NCBI GenBank assembly: GCA_944326795.1
Contig: CALVFJ010000003.1
Span: 1 to 64,000 of the forward strand
Origin: an uncultured Erysipelotrichaceae bacterium
GTDB taxonomy: Bacteria > Bacillota_I > Bacilli_A > Erysipelotrichales > Erysipelotrichaceae
Direction of reading: 5' to 3'
Length of the DNA stretch: 64,000 bases
This document shows, piece after piece, positions 20,069 to 28,770 of the stretch; positions within the stretch are counted from its first letter, which is position 1, and every line of letters begins with the position of its first letter. The translations under genes and the position numbers were made by a program. Under the pieces are notes generated by a model. That model saw nothing but the letters and a program-made list of their open reading frames with translations, did no database searches and was not told where the DNA came from.

Positions 20069-20093
20069 AAAAAAAGCTGCTGATACCAGCAGC
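20069..20093 (-). terminator. Intrinsic terminator of rpmB
   Basis: On the minus strand GCTGCTG pairs with CAGCAGC around a 4-base loop and is followed by a run of seven T. Confidence 0.8.
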
Positions 20094-20111
20094 ATGATTT
20101 AAGCAAATATA

Positions 20112-20306
20112 TTATTTTGCGATTTGTTGCGCTTTTAATGTTTTTAATGCGCGAGCTGAAATGCGTACGCGTTGTGGTTTTCCATCAACGATAATTGTTG
20201 CTTTTTGTAAATTTACATTCCATTTACGGCGAGTTGCGCGTAATGAGTGTGAACGTCTATTACCAGATAATGCCCTTTTACCTGTAACGGCACAAACTTT
20301 TGACAT
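20112..20306 (-). CDS. rpmB: 50S ribosomal protein L28
   Basis: 64 residues beginning [16 protein letters not shown]. An upstream in-frame extension to 20393 exists, but the ATG at 20306 follows a GGGAGGG ribosome site at good spacing and matches the L28 N-terminus. Only one of the zinc-type cysteines is present, so this is the zinc-free variant. It is monocistronic, on the opposite strand from its neighbours, with its own terminator. Confidence 0.95.
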   Translation of the reverse strand: MSKVCAVTGKRALSGNRRSHSLRATRRKWNVNLQKATIIVDGKPQRVRISARALKTLKAQQIAK

Positions 20307-20551
20307 ACACAGAACCCTCCCTTCATTCAATTGCTTGATAAATATACCATGAATAGCGATCAATTGCAAGAAAAAAATAATGTGAGCATGCATGTTTTAG
20401 GAAAAAAAGGTAATAAAGAGGAATTTTGCGTCATAAATAGGCTGTAATAAAGGAAAAAATGCTTTATTATCCGCTAAAAAAACTTTTAGAAATAACTTTT
20501 ATGTGATATCATACTAATGTAAAGTTTTTAAGAAAGGAAGTATGAAGAAAG

Positions 20552-21811
20552 ATGGATAAGCAAATTTTTGCGGCTATAGAAGTATCAGACCACGAAATTA
20601 GACTTATCATTGGTGAATTCTTTAATACACGTTTCAATGTTATTAAAACTTCACGTATTCCTGCTTTTGGACTTACATATGATCAAGTAACTGATGAAAA
20701 TGAGATTATCAGAGCGATCAGAAAAGCTGTTGATAATGCCAATAAGACCATCGGTGCTAGAATTGAAAGAGTTTTATTGTGTATCCCTTCTTATAAGGTT
20801 ACTTGTTTGCCGCTTAAGGTCAGAAAACCGATCGACTCCATTGATGGGGTCTGTACGGCGCATGACATCAAAGAAGCAGTGCGCAGAGCAATGGCAACAA
20901 AAATTCCGGATGATCTGGCATTGATCCAAGCGGTCCCTATCAAATACACGGTCAATGGAATATCCACCAGAAGGATGCCGATCAATGAAAGATGTGAGAA
21001 TCTGGTCGTTGATGTCGATCTGCTTTGTGCAAATCGCAAGCTGGCATTTGATCTGGTAAGCTGTGTAGAAAAAGCTGATCTGGAGGTCATGGATATCTGT
21101 TTGGATATCTTCGCTATCGCTAAAGAAGGTGCGTTGCTTGAACAAGGTGTTGGTCAAAACATCGTGATCCTAAAGCTAGAAAGGTTATATACGACCTTAG
21201 GCTTGATCAGTGAAGGCAGGCTTAAAGCATGTGAAACTTTCCGTTTTGGCTTGAACAAAATGATTGAGAGCATAAATGATAAGTTTGATTTAAAAGGTGA
21301 TATCAGTTCAAAGCTTTTGATCCAGAATACCCGTCTTGATCTGACAAAATATTCCGATAATCCGGTATATGTATATGCGATCAATGGCGAAGCAAGGACG
21401 ATAAGTGAGGAAGATCTTGCTAAATGCGTCCAGGTTGATGTGAAGATCTGGCTAGATGGAATTGAAGGTTTATGTAATCCCATCTTGCAACAAGGGCAAA
21501 CAACTGTTATTATAACTGGAGAGGGTGGAGAGCTAAACGGTCTTGATCGTTTGCTTCAAGCTCGCTTACAAGCAGAAGTAAAGAACTATTGTCCTGATAC
21601 TCTGGGGGCACGAAACAGTGCCTACAGCACGTGTTTAGGATTGTTCTATGCTTATAAAGATCAATTGCCGATCACGAACTATCAGGTAAATAGTGTCGAT
21701 ATCGAAGCGTTCGAAAAGGCAGTTTCGATTAATAAAAAGAGTGGTGCTAGCGATTCTGAAGAGTCGATCACTCAAAAACTACGTGGTATCTTATTTGAAA
21801 AAAATAAATAA
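20552..21811 (+). CDS. ftsA: Cell division protein FtsA (divergent)
   Basis: 419-residue actin-like ATPase that tethers FtsZ to the membrane. The phosphate-1 region is IEVSDHEIRLIIG; the SHS2/1C region follows from about residue 80. The C-terminus SITQKLRGILFEKNK can form the amphipathic membrane-targeting helix. Conservation looks low overall, but position just upstream of ftsZ fixes the identity. A -10-like TATCAT occurs near 20507. No ftsQ or mur genes flank the pair, so the division cluster is split here. Confidence 0.85.
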   Translation: MDKQIFAAIEVSDHEIRLIIGEFFNTRFNVIKTSRIPAFGLTYDQVTDENEIIRAIRKAVDNANKTIGARIERVLLCIPSYKVTCLPLKVRKPIDSIDGVCTAHDIKEAVRRAMATKIPDDLALIQAVPIKYTVNGISTRRMPINERCENLVVDVDLLCANRKLAFDLVSCVEKADLEVMDICLDIFAIAKEGALLEQGVGQNIVILKLERLYTTLGLISEGRLKACETFRFGLNKMIESINDKFDLKGDISSKLLIQNTRLDLTKYSDNPVYVYAINGEARTISEEDLAKCVQVDVKIWLDGIEGLCNPILQQGQTTVIITGEGGELNGLDRLLQARLQAEVKNYCPDTLGARNSAYSTCLGLFYAYKDQLPITNYQVNSVDIEAFEKAVSINKKSGASDSEESITQKLRGILFEKNK

Positions 21812-21835
21812 AGAAATAGTGGGAGAAGAAAAATT

Positions 21836-22891
21836 ATGGCTGAATTAATGTATAATCAAATTGCTAAGATTAAAGTATTTGGTATCGGCGGAGCAGGAAG
21901 CAATGCAGTTAACCGCATGGTACAAGAAGGAGTACAAGGCGTAGAATTCTATGTTGCAAATACTGATTTGCAAGCATTGGATATTTCACCTGTTCCTAAT
22001 AAGATCCGTTTAGGACATGATGGACTAGGTGCCGGTGGAAATCCAGATAACGGAAGAAAAGCTGCCGTTGAAAGTGAAGATGATATCCGTGAAGCTATGA
22101 AGGGCGCTGATATGATCTTCTTGACAGCAGGCTTAGGTGGTGGTACCGGAACAGGTGCTGCACCATTATTTGCGAAAGTTGCTAAAGAATTGAATTGCTT
22201 GACCGTAGCTATCGTTACCAAACCATTCTCTTTTGAAGGTAAACGCCGTATGGCCAACGCTTCACAAGGCTTAGAACAATTAAAAGAATATGTTGATAGC
22301 TTGATCGTTATCTCAAATAACAAAGTATTGGAAGTTATCGGACACATTCCATTTGAAGAAGCATTTACGGAAGCAGATAACATCCTTCGTCAAGGTGTTC
22401 AGACTATTACCGATCTAATTGCGGTCCCTGCTTTGATCAACTTGGATTTTGCTGATGTTCGTAGCATCATGGAAGGCCAAGGAACAGCGCTTATCGGTAT
22501 CGGTATGGCTAGTGGCGATAACAAAGCTCAGGAAGCTGCACAAAAAGCTATTGAATCACCATTGCTTGAAGCTGATATCAATGGTGCAAAGAGCGCGGTC
22601 GTTAATGTAACTGGTGGTCCTGCTATCAGTGTATATGATGCTAGCGAAGCTGTAGAATATATTCGTGAAGCAGCAGGCAATGATGTAGATATTATATTCG
22701 GTGTTGCGATCAACGATAAATTAGGTGATTCGATCATCGTTACCGTTATTGCTACAGGTTTTGAATATGTCGATGAACAAAAACAAAACGCTAAAGCGGC
22801 TTTTGGCAGTGCTAACAGCACCTTTGCTGATGGCGTTGAAGTAAGCAGCGACGATTCTGGAATCCCAGGATTCTTCAATAATTTAAGATAA
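21836..22891 (+). CDS. ftsZ: Cell division protein FtsZ
   Basis: 351-residue tubulin homologue forming the division ring. The GTP signature GGGTGTGAAP, the N-terminal VFGIGGAGSNAVNRM and the T7-loop NLDFADVRSIM are intact. The linker is very short and the C-terminal peptide is IPGFFNNLR, a variant of the IPxFLR-type tail bound by FtsA. It begins 24 bases after ftsA. Confidence 0.96.
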   Translation: MAELMYNQIAKIKVFGIGGAGSNAVNRMVQEGVQGVEFYVANTDLQALDISPVPNKIRLGHDGLGAGGNPDNGRKAAVESEDDIREAMKGADMIFLTAGLGGGTGTGAAPLFAKVAKELNCLTVAIVTKPFSFEGKRRMANASQGLEQLKEYVDSLIVISNNKVLEVIGHIPFEEAFTEADNILRQGVQTITDLIAVPALINLDFADVRSIMEGQGTALIGIGMASGDNKAQEAAQKAIESPLLEADINGAKSAVVNVTGGPAISVYDASEAVEYIREAAGNDVDIIFGVAINDKLGDSIIVTVIATGFEYVDEQKQNAKAAFGSANSTFADGVEVSSDDSGIPGFFNNLR

Positions 22892-22894
22892 TGA

Positions 22895-22918
22895 AAAAGG
22901 TGCTGGAAGCACCTTTTG
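22895..22918 (+). terminator. Intrinsic terminator after ftsZ
   Basis: AAAAGGTGCT pairs with AGCACCTTTT around a 3-base loop and runs into T residues. Confidence 0.7.
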
Positions 22919-22932
22919 TTTAGGAGAAGATC

Positions 22933-23655
22933 ATGAAAAATTTAATTGATTTGCATGTTCATACCATAAGCAGCGGTCATGCTTATAGTACGGTGTTAGA
23001 AAATGTTGCATATGCGCAAAATATCCAGCTTAAATATCTAGGAATGAGCGATCATGCCCCTGATATGCCAGGTACGGCGCATATCTTTCATTTTAATAAT
23101 TTAAGCTGTCTTCCAGACAATTTTGATACGGTAAGGTTATTAAAAGGGGTAGAATTGAATATCTTAAATGAAAATGCTGACATTGATCTAAAAGAATCTA
23201 CGCTTAAAAATTTAGATTATGCTATAGCTTCGATCCATACCCCATGTTTTACAGGTAATGATATAACGAATACATATCTAAAAGCTTGTGATAACAAATA
23301 TATTACGATCTTAGGTCATATCGAAAATGGCCGCTACCTTTGTGACTTTGATGCTGTATGCGCCTATGCGGCCAAGACCCATACCATTATCGAACTTAAT
23401 GATTCGTCATTAAAGCCTCATAGTTCAAGATTAGATGCGGATATCCACATGCCAGAACTATTAGCGGCATGCAAAAAGCACGGCACATATGTGTTGGTCG
23501 GATCTGATGCGCATTTTGCTTACGATATCGCTAATTTTACCTTGGTTGAGGAATTGATCGAAAAATATGCATTTCCTAAAGAACTGATCGTAAATTATCA
23601 TGAAGAGCTGATCGAGCGTTTTATCTTGAAAAAAGCTAAGAGAAATTTGAAATAA
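22933..23655 (+). CDS. PHP-domain metal-dependent phosphoesterase (YcdX/HisK-like)
   Basis: 240 residues. The PHP metal sites are visible: IDLHVHTISSGHAYS, GMSDHAPDMPG, GVELNIL, ASIHTP, GHIENG and GSDAHFAYDI. The closest named relatives are YcdX-type phosphatases and histidinol phosphatase. No histidine biosynthesis gene is nearby, so a general phosphatase role is more likely. It starts 41 bases after ftsZ, behind that gene's terminator and a GGAGAAG ribosome site. Confidence 0.8.
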   Translation: MKNLIDLHVHTISSGHAYSTVLENVAYAQNIQLKYLGMSDHAPDMPGTAHIFHFNNLSCLPDNFDTVRLLKGVELNILNENADIDLKESTLKNLDYAIASIHTPCFTGNDITNTYLKACDNKYITILGHIENGRYLCDFDAVCAYAAKTHTIIELNDSSLKPHSSRLDADIHMPELLAACKKHGTYVLVGSDAHFAYDIANFTLVEELIEKYAFPKELIVNYHEELIERFILKKAKRNLK

Positions 23656-23672
23656 TTTTCAAAAAAAAGATG

Positions 23673-23701
23673 TTGACATTTTTCAAAACAGGTATTATCA
23701 T
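23673..23701 (+). promoter_or_regulatory. Sigma-A promoter of the metNIQ T-box transcript
   Basis: Perfect TTGACA at 23673-23678, 17-base spacer, TATCAT at 23696-23701, just upstream of the T-box leader. Confidence 0.75.
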
Positions 23702-23709
23702 TTAAACCA

Positions 23710-23975
23710 TAAATAAAGACGTTGAAGAGAAAAGTAGTTTCAATGAAGTTTTGCAGAGAGTTCCTATTTGCTGAAAGGGAATAAACCTAGTTGTTATGAA
23801 AATGGTCTTGGAGTCGCATGGTCGAATGGAAACTTTAGATCATGACGGATTTCACACGTTATCGTGATAGGGTATGATGGTACCTGAAACAAGGTGATAC
23901 AAATATCTTTGTATCATGAACTAAGGTGGTAACACGGGTAATATAGCTCGTCCTTTATAAGGACGGGCTTTTTTG
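23710..23975 (+). promoter_or_regulatory. T-box riboswitch with methionine (AUG) specifier
   Basis: A leader of about 265 bases with the T-box landmarks in order. The GAAGAGAAAAGTAG region opens stem I and AGAGAG lies at 23755-23760. The stem I base GTTTC pairs with GGAAAC, which places ATG at 23826-23828 in the specifier loop. The T-box sequence AAGGTGGTAACACGG lies at 23923-23937. The antiterminator competes with a terminator hairpin at 23946-23968 followed by six T. Uncharged tRNA-Met should pair with AUG and the T-box bulge and allow transcription of metNIQ. The specifier assignment rests on manual folding and agrees with the downstream genes. Confidence 0.9.
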
Positions 23976-23996
23976 TTAAAGGGGGAATGATCAAGC

Positions 23997-25010
23997 ATGA
24001 TCGAATTGATAGATATCGTTAAAACTTTTAATACCAAAAAAGCCCAGATCAAAGCCGTACGCGGGGTAAATCTAACGATCAATGATGGTGAGATCTTTGG
24101 AATCATCGGTTATTCGGGAGCAGGAAAATCGACATTGATCCGGATCATCAATCAGCTAGAGAAACAAACCAGCGGCCAGGTCATCATCGATGGCCAAGAT
24201 ATATCAAAGCTTTCTTCGCAACAGCTATTAAGGTCCCGCCAAAAAATTGGCATGATCTTCCAGCATTTCAATTTATTATGGTCAAGGACCGTAGCACAAA
24301 ACATTGAATTTCCGTTGGAGATAGCGCATATGGATAAAGCCAAACGACAGGAAAAGGTAAAGAAGCTGATCCAGATGGTTGGGCTAGAAGGACGGGAAAA
24401 TGCTTATCCTAGCGAATTGAGCGGTGGTCAAAAACAAAGAGTTGGTATCGCAAGGGCTTTGGCAAATGATCCTAAGATCTTGCTTTGCGATGAAGCAACC
24501 AGCGCATTGGATCCTGAAACGACCGATGCGATCTTGCAATTGCTGGTAAAGATCAACAAAGAATTAAATATAACCATCGTCATGATCACGCACCAGATGG
24601 AAGTCGTGCAAAAGATATGCGATCGCTTAGCGGTGATGGATGATGGTAAGATCGTAGAAGAAGGTAAGGTAAAAGAAATCTTTGCTCGACCTAAAAATGC
24701 GACAACCAAGCGCTTCATCCAAACGATCAATGGCACCGATGTCGAAAAGACCCGCCAGGAACTAAAAAAATTATATCCTTATGGTCAATTGATGCGAGTC
24801 AGCTTTACGACCAACAGTGATGAACCGATCATCGCTAATGCGATCAAGCAATGTGATCTGCAGGTAAGCATCGTTAATGCAAATATCAATCATACCAGCA
24901 GCGGACCATTGGGCGTTACTTACTTGCACGTTACCAATGGCAACGATGCTGAATATGAAAAATTTGTTAAAGCGTTAGAAGCAAAGGAGGCTAAGGTAGA
25001 AATATTATGA
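23997..25010 (+). CDS. metN: Methionine ABC transporter ATP-binding protein
   Basis: 337 residues. The ATPase has GYSGAGKSTLIR, LSGGQKQRVGIARAL, ILLCDEATSALDPET and MITHQMEV. A C-terminal NIL domain (about 260-337) senses methionine in this family. It overlaps metI by 4 bases and is preceded by a methionine T-box, which supports methionine as substrate. Confidence 0.94.
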   Translation: MIELIDIVKTFNTKKAQIKAVRGVNLTINDGEIFGIIGYSGAGKSTLIRIINQLEKQTSGQVIIDGQDISKLSSQQLLRSRQKIGMIFQHFNLLWSRTVAQNIEFPLEIAHMDKAKRQEKVKKLIQMVGLEGRENAYPSELSGGQKQRVGIARALANDPKILLCDEATSALDPETTDAILQLLVKINKELNITIVMITHQMEVVQKICDRLAVMDDGKIVEEGKVKEIFARPKNATTKRFIQTINGTDVEKTRQELKKLYPYGQLMRVSFTTNSDEPIIANAIKQCDLQVSIVNANINHTSSGPLGVTYLHVTNGNDAEYEKFVKALEAKEAKVEIL

Positions 25011-25669
25011 GTTGGATAAATGATATAAATTGGGATCAATTATTTACGGCCTTTCAAGAGACGATATACATGTCTAGCATCTCTTTGTTATTTTCGATCA
25101 TCTTAGGTTTGATCATTGGTATCATCTTATTTGTTACCACTAGTCAGGGCTTGATCGAAAACAAGCTGATCAATAAGGTAGCCGATCTTTTGGTAAATAT
25201 CTTAAGAGCCATTCCTTTTATCATCTTGATGATCTTGCTGATCCCGGTCGCTAAGGCCTTGACCGGCAGCATGCTGGGTGCTTCGGCAGCTTTGCCTAGC
25301 TTGATCTTTGCCGCTAGTCCCTTTTATGCAAGGCTTTGTTGTATAGCTTTTATGGAAGTGGATAAGGGGACGATCGAAGCCAGCAAGGCCATGGGAGCTA
25401 GCAACTGGCAGATCATCACGAAAGTGTTGTTGCCAGAAAGCTTTCCAGCTTTGGTTTCTGGCGCTTGTGTAACGGCTATTTCATTGATTTCCTATACGGC
25501 GATGGCTGGTGCCATAGGCTCAGGCGGATTAGGAAATCTGGCATATCAATATGGCTTTGTTCGCCGTAATAACGCCATCTTATTTACCGCCACCGCAATT
25601 ATTACGATAATTGTCTTAGCATTGCAATGGCTTGCTGATTATCTAGCAGCAAGAATTGATAAAAGATAG
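25007..25669 (+). CDS. metI: Methionine ABC transporter permease
   Basis: 220 residues with five predicted membrane helices and the EAA-type coupling loop around TIEASKAMGASNWQI. It pairs with MetN as a dimeric importer. The length is typical of MetI. Confidence 0.93.
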   Translation: MSWINDINWDQLFTAFQETIYMSSISLLFSIILGLIIGIILFVTTSQGLIENKLINKVADLLVNILRAIPFIILMILLIPVAKALTGSMLGASAALPSLIFAASPFYARLCCIAFMEVDKGTIEASKAMGASNWQIITKVLLPESFPALVSGACVTAISLISYTAMAGAIGSGGLGNLAYQYGFVRRNNAILFTATAIITIIVLALQWLADYLAARIDKR

Positions 25670-25686
25670 GAAAGGAAGTATTGACT

Positions 25687-26541
25687 ATGAAAAAACTATT
25701 TACATTGCTACTAGCTTGTTTATTATTCGTTGGCTGTTCTTCAGCACCTGCAACAAGCACTGAAACTTCTGCACCATCAACTACGGATGGTACTTCTGCT
25801 GAACCAACTAAATTGGTCGTTAGCGCCACCTTAGATCCTCATGCTAAGATCTTAGAATTTGCTAAACCGATCTTATTGGAAGATTATAACATCGATCTAG
25901 AAATCGAAGTTTTAGATGATTATTACATCTTTAACAAAGCGTTAGATGCTGGTGAAGTAGATGCTAACTATTTCCAACATCTACCATTTTTCAATGATGA
26001 AGTAGAAGCTAATGGTTATGATATCGTTAATGCTGGCGGTATCCATATCGAACCATTTGGTTTCTATTCACAAACAGTTACAAGCGTTGATGAAGTTCCT
26101 GATGGCGCAACTGTTATCATCAGCAATTCTGTCAGCGATCATGGTCGTATCTTAACGATCTTAGCACAAGCTGGTTTAATTACCTTAGCTGATGATGTCG
26201 ATGCTATCAGCGCTACGGTTGAAGATATCGTTGACAATCCAAAAAATTTACAGTTTAAGGAAATCAAACCTGAATTGTTGTCATTAGCGTATGAAAATAA
26301 TGAAGGTGATCTTGTTGCAATCAATGGTAACTATGCAATGCAAGCAGGACTAAATCCATTAGAAGACGCAGTGATCCTGGAATCAGCTGATGAAACTAAC
26401 CCATATGTCAACATTATCGCTTGTAGAAGCGGTGATGAAACACGACCAGAAATCCAGGCTTTGGTTGAAGTTTTAAAATCAGATGAAGTTAAGCAGTTCG
26501 TGGAAGAAACCTACGGTGGATCAGTTATCTTAGCTGAATAA
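25687..26541 (+). CDS. metQ: Methionine-binding lipoprotein
   Basis: 284-residue NlpA/MetQ-family solute-binding lipoprotein. The signal peptide MKKLFTLLLACLLFVGC ends in a lipobox, followed by a Ser/Thr/Ala-rich linker. DAGEVDANYFQH and GDLVAINGNYA are family motifs. A TTG at 25681 is in frame, but the AGGAAG site at 25673-25678 is correctly spaced for the ATG at 25687. A terminator follows. Confidence 0.94.
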   Translation: MKKLFTLLLACLLFVGCSSAPATSTETSAPSTTDGTSAEPTKLVVSATLDPHAKILEFAKPILLEDYNIDLEIEVLDDYYIFNKALDAGEVDANYFQHLPFFNDEVEANGYDIVNAGGIHIEPFGFYSQTVTSVDEVPDGATVIISNSVSDHGRILTILAQAGLITLADDVDAISATVEDIVDNPKNLQFKEIKPELLSLAYENNEGDLVAINGNYAMQAGLNPLEDAVILESADETNPYVNIIACRSGDETRPEIQALVEVLKSDEVKQFVEETYGGSVILAE

Positions 26542-26549
26542 AGCTATTG

Positions 26550-26578
26550 GCACCCTGAAATATCAGGGTGCTTTTTTT
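26550..26578 (+). terminator. Intrinsic terminator after metQ
   Basis: GCACCCTGA pairs perfectly with TCAGGGTGC around a 4-base loop, followed by seven T. Confidence 0.9.
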
Positions 26579-26587
26579 AGCTAAAAA

Positions 26588-26616
26588 TTGCTTATTTTAT
26601 AGGTATTTGCTATAAT
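26588..26616 (+). promoter_or_regulatory. Predicted promoter for the CorC-like gene or a leader ORF
   Basis: TTGCTT at 26588-26593, 17-base spacer, TATAAT at 26611-26616 with an extended TGC. It leaves a leader of about 185 bases before the CorC-family start. Confidence 0.6.
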
Positions 26617-26649
26617 AGTTTCATTAAAATGAAAGGTTGGATAAAAAAG

Positions 26650-26757
26650 TGGACGATTCGCCGTTACTCTGTATAGATCAAATTAAGAAGATCATGGATA
26701 ATGTCAAATTATCTTTTCATAGGTTAGATATCATACCTTTTTGTCGACGTGCTTAAT
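26650..26757 (+). CDS. Possible 35-codon leader ORF
   Basis: A GTG-started frame of 35 codons ends at TAA 26755-26757; a TTG at 26638 would add four codons. GAAAGG lies 12 bases upstream of the GTG. The product would begin with DDSPLLCIDQ after the start and end in PFCRRA. No domain is recognisable. It may be chance; it is listed because it lies alone in a long leader with a good promoter. Confidence 0.25.
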
Positions 26758-26806
26758 TTTTAAATAGAAAGATAAAACACAAAGATTAGAAGGAAGGTAT
26801 GAAAAG

Positions 26807-28066
26807 ATGGAAATAGGAATTATAATATTTTGTTTAATATGTTCAAGTTTTTTTAGTGCGACCGAGACCGCATTTTCTAGTGCCAATCGGATAAGATTGA
26901 AAAACTATGCCGCTGATGGCAATAAGAAAGCCAGTCGTTCTTTAAAGCTGATTGATAATTATGACAAGTTTTTAAGTACGGTATTGATTGGTAATAATAT
27001 CGTTAATATCGGCTTATCGACGATCGCTGCCGTCATGTTTACCAGGATGCTAGGCGAGATCAATGGACCTACGGTCAGCACGATCGTTACGACCATCGTG
27101 GTCTTATTAATAGGTGAAATTTTGCCTAAGACCTTAGCTAAACAAGCTCCTGAGGCTTTTTGTATGAAGGTCGTAAATTTGATAAGTGCAATTGAAATTC
27201 TGTTTACGCCTTTGGTATTGATCGCTCAGGGCATTCAATGGGTAGTCAGCAAGATGGTCAAGATCGAAGATGATGATTCAGATATTACCGATGAGCTGAT
27301 GACGATGGTCGAAGAAGCAGAAAATGAAGGTGATCTGGAAGCTCATGAATCGGATCTGATCACGGCTGCCATTGAATTTAATGACCTTGATGTCAAAGAT
27401 ATCTTGACCCCAAGGGTCGATATCGTTGCCATAGATATCAAAGATCCATTGACCAAGATCGAAGAAAAATTCCGTTATAACACATTTAGTCGTTTGCCAG
27501 TATATGAAAATACCATCGATAATATCGTAGGGGTTATCCATGAAAAAGATTTTTATGCTTTATACAATGGCAATAGTCCAAAGAAAACGATAAGAGCTAT
27601 CTTGCAGAACACGATCTTTACATCTCCGCACACCAAGATAAGCAATCTTTTAAAACAATTGCAAGCTAGCAAGATCCACATGGCCGTTGTCTTAGATGAA
27701 TTTGGCGGAACTTCAGGCATCATTACGATGGAGGATATCATTGAAGAGCTAGTTGGAGAGATCTGGGATGAACATGATATCGTTAAGCAATATTATGAAC
27801 AGATCGATGAAAATACCTATTTGGTCAAAGGCAGCTGTGAGGTTGATGATCTGTTTGAACGTTTAGGCATCAAGGAAGATGATGAAAAAGAACATGATTA
27901 TATCACCGTCAGCGGATGGGTAACTGCCGAATTTGAATCTTTTCCCAAAGTTGGCGAAAGCTTTGAATACCAAAATGTCAAAGTAACTGTGGAAAAGATG
28001 CTGGAGCGCAAGATCGAAGAAGTTAAGGTCGAAATATTGACCAAGGAAGAAGATAAGGAAGAATAA
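26807..28066 (+). CDS. CNNM/CorC-family membrane protein with CBS pair
   Basis: 419 residues. An N-terminal DUF21 membrane domain (about 1-140, with FSATETAFSSANRIRL) is followed by a cytosolic CBS pair (VKDILTPRVDIVAID and LDEFGGTSGIITMEDIIEELVGEI) and a C-terminal CorC_HlyC domain. The family is linked to Mg2+ or Co2+ efflux and was formerly called hemolysin C. The start shares one base with no upstream gene; downstream rsmE begins at its last base. I looked for an M-box in the leader and did not find one. Confidence 0.85.
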   Translation: MEIGIIIFCLICSSFFSATETAFSSANRIRLKNYAADGNKKASRSLKLIDNYDKFLSTVLIGNNIVNIGLSTIAAVMFTRMLGEINGPTVSTIVTTIVVLLIGEILPKTLAKQAPEAFCMKVVNLISAIEILFTPLVLIAQGIQWVVSKMVKIEDDDSDITDELMTMVEEAENEGDLEAHESDLITAAIEFNDLDVKDILTPRVDIVAIDIKDPLTKIEEKFRYNTFSRLPVYENTIDNIVGVIHEKDFYALYNGNSPKKTIRAILQNTIFTSPHTKISNLLKQLQASKIHMAVVLDEFGGTSGIITMEDIIEELVGEIWDEHDIVKQYYEQIDENTYLVKGSCEVDDLFERLGIKEDDEKEHDYITVSGWVTAEFESFPKVGESFEYQNVKVTVEKMLERKIEEVKVEILTKEEDKEE

Positions 28067-28770
28067 TGCAGCAGATCTTTATAGATAAACCTTTAGAGAT
28101 AAATGATATATATGAATTTGATGAGCCAAAAGCTCATCATTTAATGCATGTGCTAAGAATGGCCAAAGGTACAAAGGTACGGTTGGTCCATGAAAGAGCC
28201 TATTTAGCTAGCATCGATTATATTGATGGCAAAGTAATTGCCAAGGTTGAAGCTGTTGATGCTAATGATAATGAATTACATTGTAATTTGATCTTGGTAC
28301 AAGCAATGATCAAAAAAGAAAAATGGGAGCTGGTCTTGCAAAAAGCTAGCGAACTGGGATGTACGATGATCGTTCCGCTGATAAGCAAGCGAACGATCAT
28401 TGATGATAAACGCTTTAATGATAAGCGTGCTCGTTATGAAAAGATCCTTTTAGAGGCAGCACAACAATGCAAACGCAATCAGGTACCACAGTTGATGGAT
28501 CCAATCAATTTAAAAGATCTAAATATCTATGGTGATCTAAAGCTGGTTGCTTATGAAGCTTTTAACCAAAAGGCCAGCAAGATTCATGAATTATGGCAGC
28601 ATCAAAAAAATGTCGTGATCGTCATCGGTCCTGAAGGGGGCTTTGAACCGCAAGAAATTACGATGCTGCAAGCAAAAGGATATAATTGTGTAAGCCTAGG
28701 AAAAAGGATCTTGCGCAGTGAAACCGCCAGCATTTATGCATTAAGCGTCATAGGAGAGTTATCAGAGTGA
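28066..28770 (+). CDS. rsmE: 16S rRNA (uracil1498-N3)-methyltransferase
   Basis: 234 residues with an N-terminal PUA-like part and a SPOUT knot: KASELGCTMIVPLISKRT, AAQQCKRNQVP, VIGPEGGFEPQE, and LGKRILRSETASIYAL near the end. It overlaps mtaB by 4 bases. Confidence 0.93.
   Translation: MQQIFIDKPLEINDIYEFDEPKAHHLMHVLRMAKGTKVRLVHERAYLASIDYIDGKVIAKVEAVDANDNELHCNLILVQAMIKKEKWELVLQKASELGCTMIVPLISKRTIIDDKRFNDKRARYEKILLEAAQQCKRNQVPQLMDPINLKDLNIYGDLKLVAYEAFNQKASKIHELWQHQKNVVIVIGPEGGFEPQEITMLQAKGYNCVSLGKRILRSETASIYALSVIGELSE

Noticed and set aside
20307-20393. N-terminal extension of L28
   Set aside because: The extension is hydrophobic and unlike L28; the internal ATG has a strong ribosome site and the family N-terminus.
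26617-26806. M-box (Mg2+) riboswitch before the CorC-like gene
   Set aside because: None of the conserved M-box blocks is visible in the leader.
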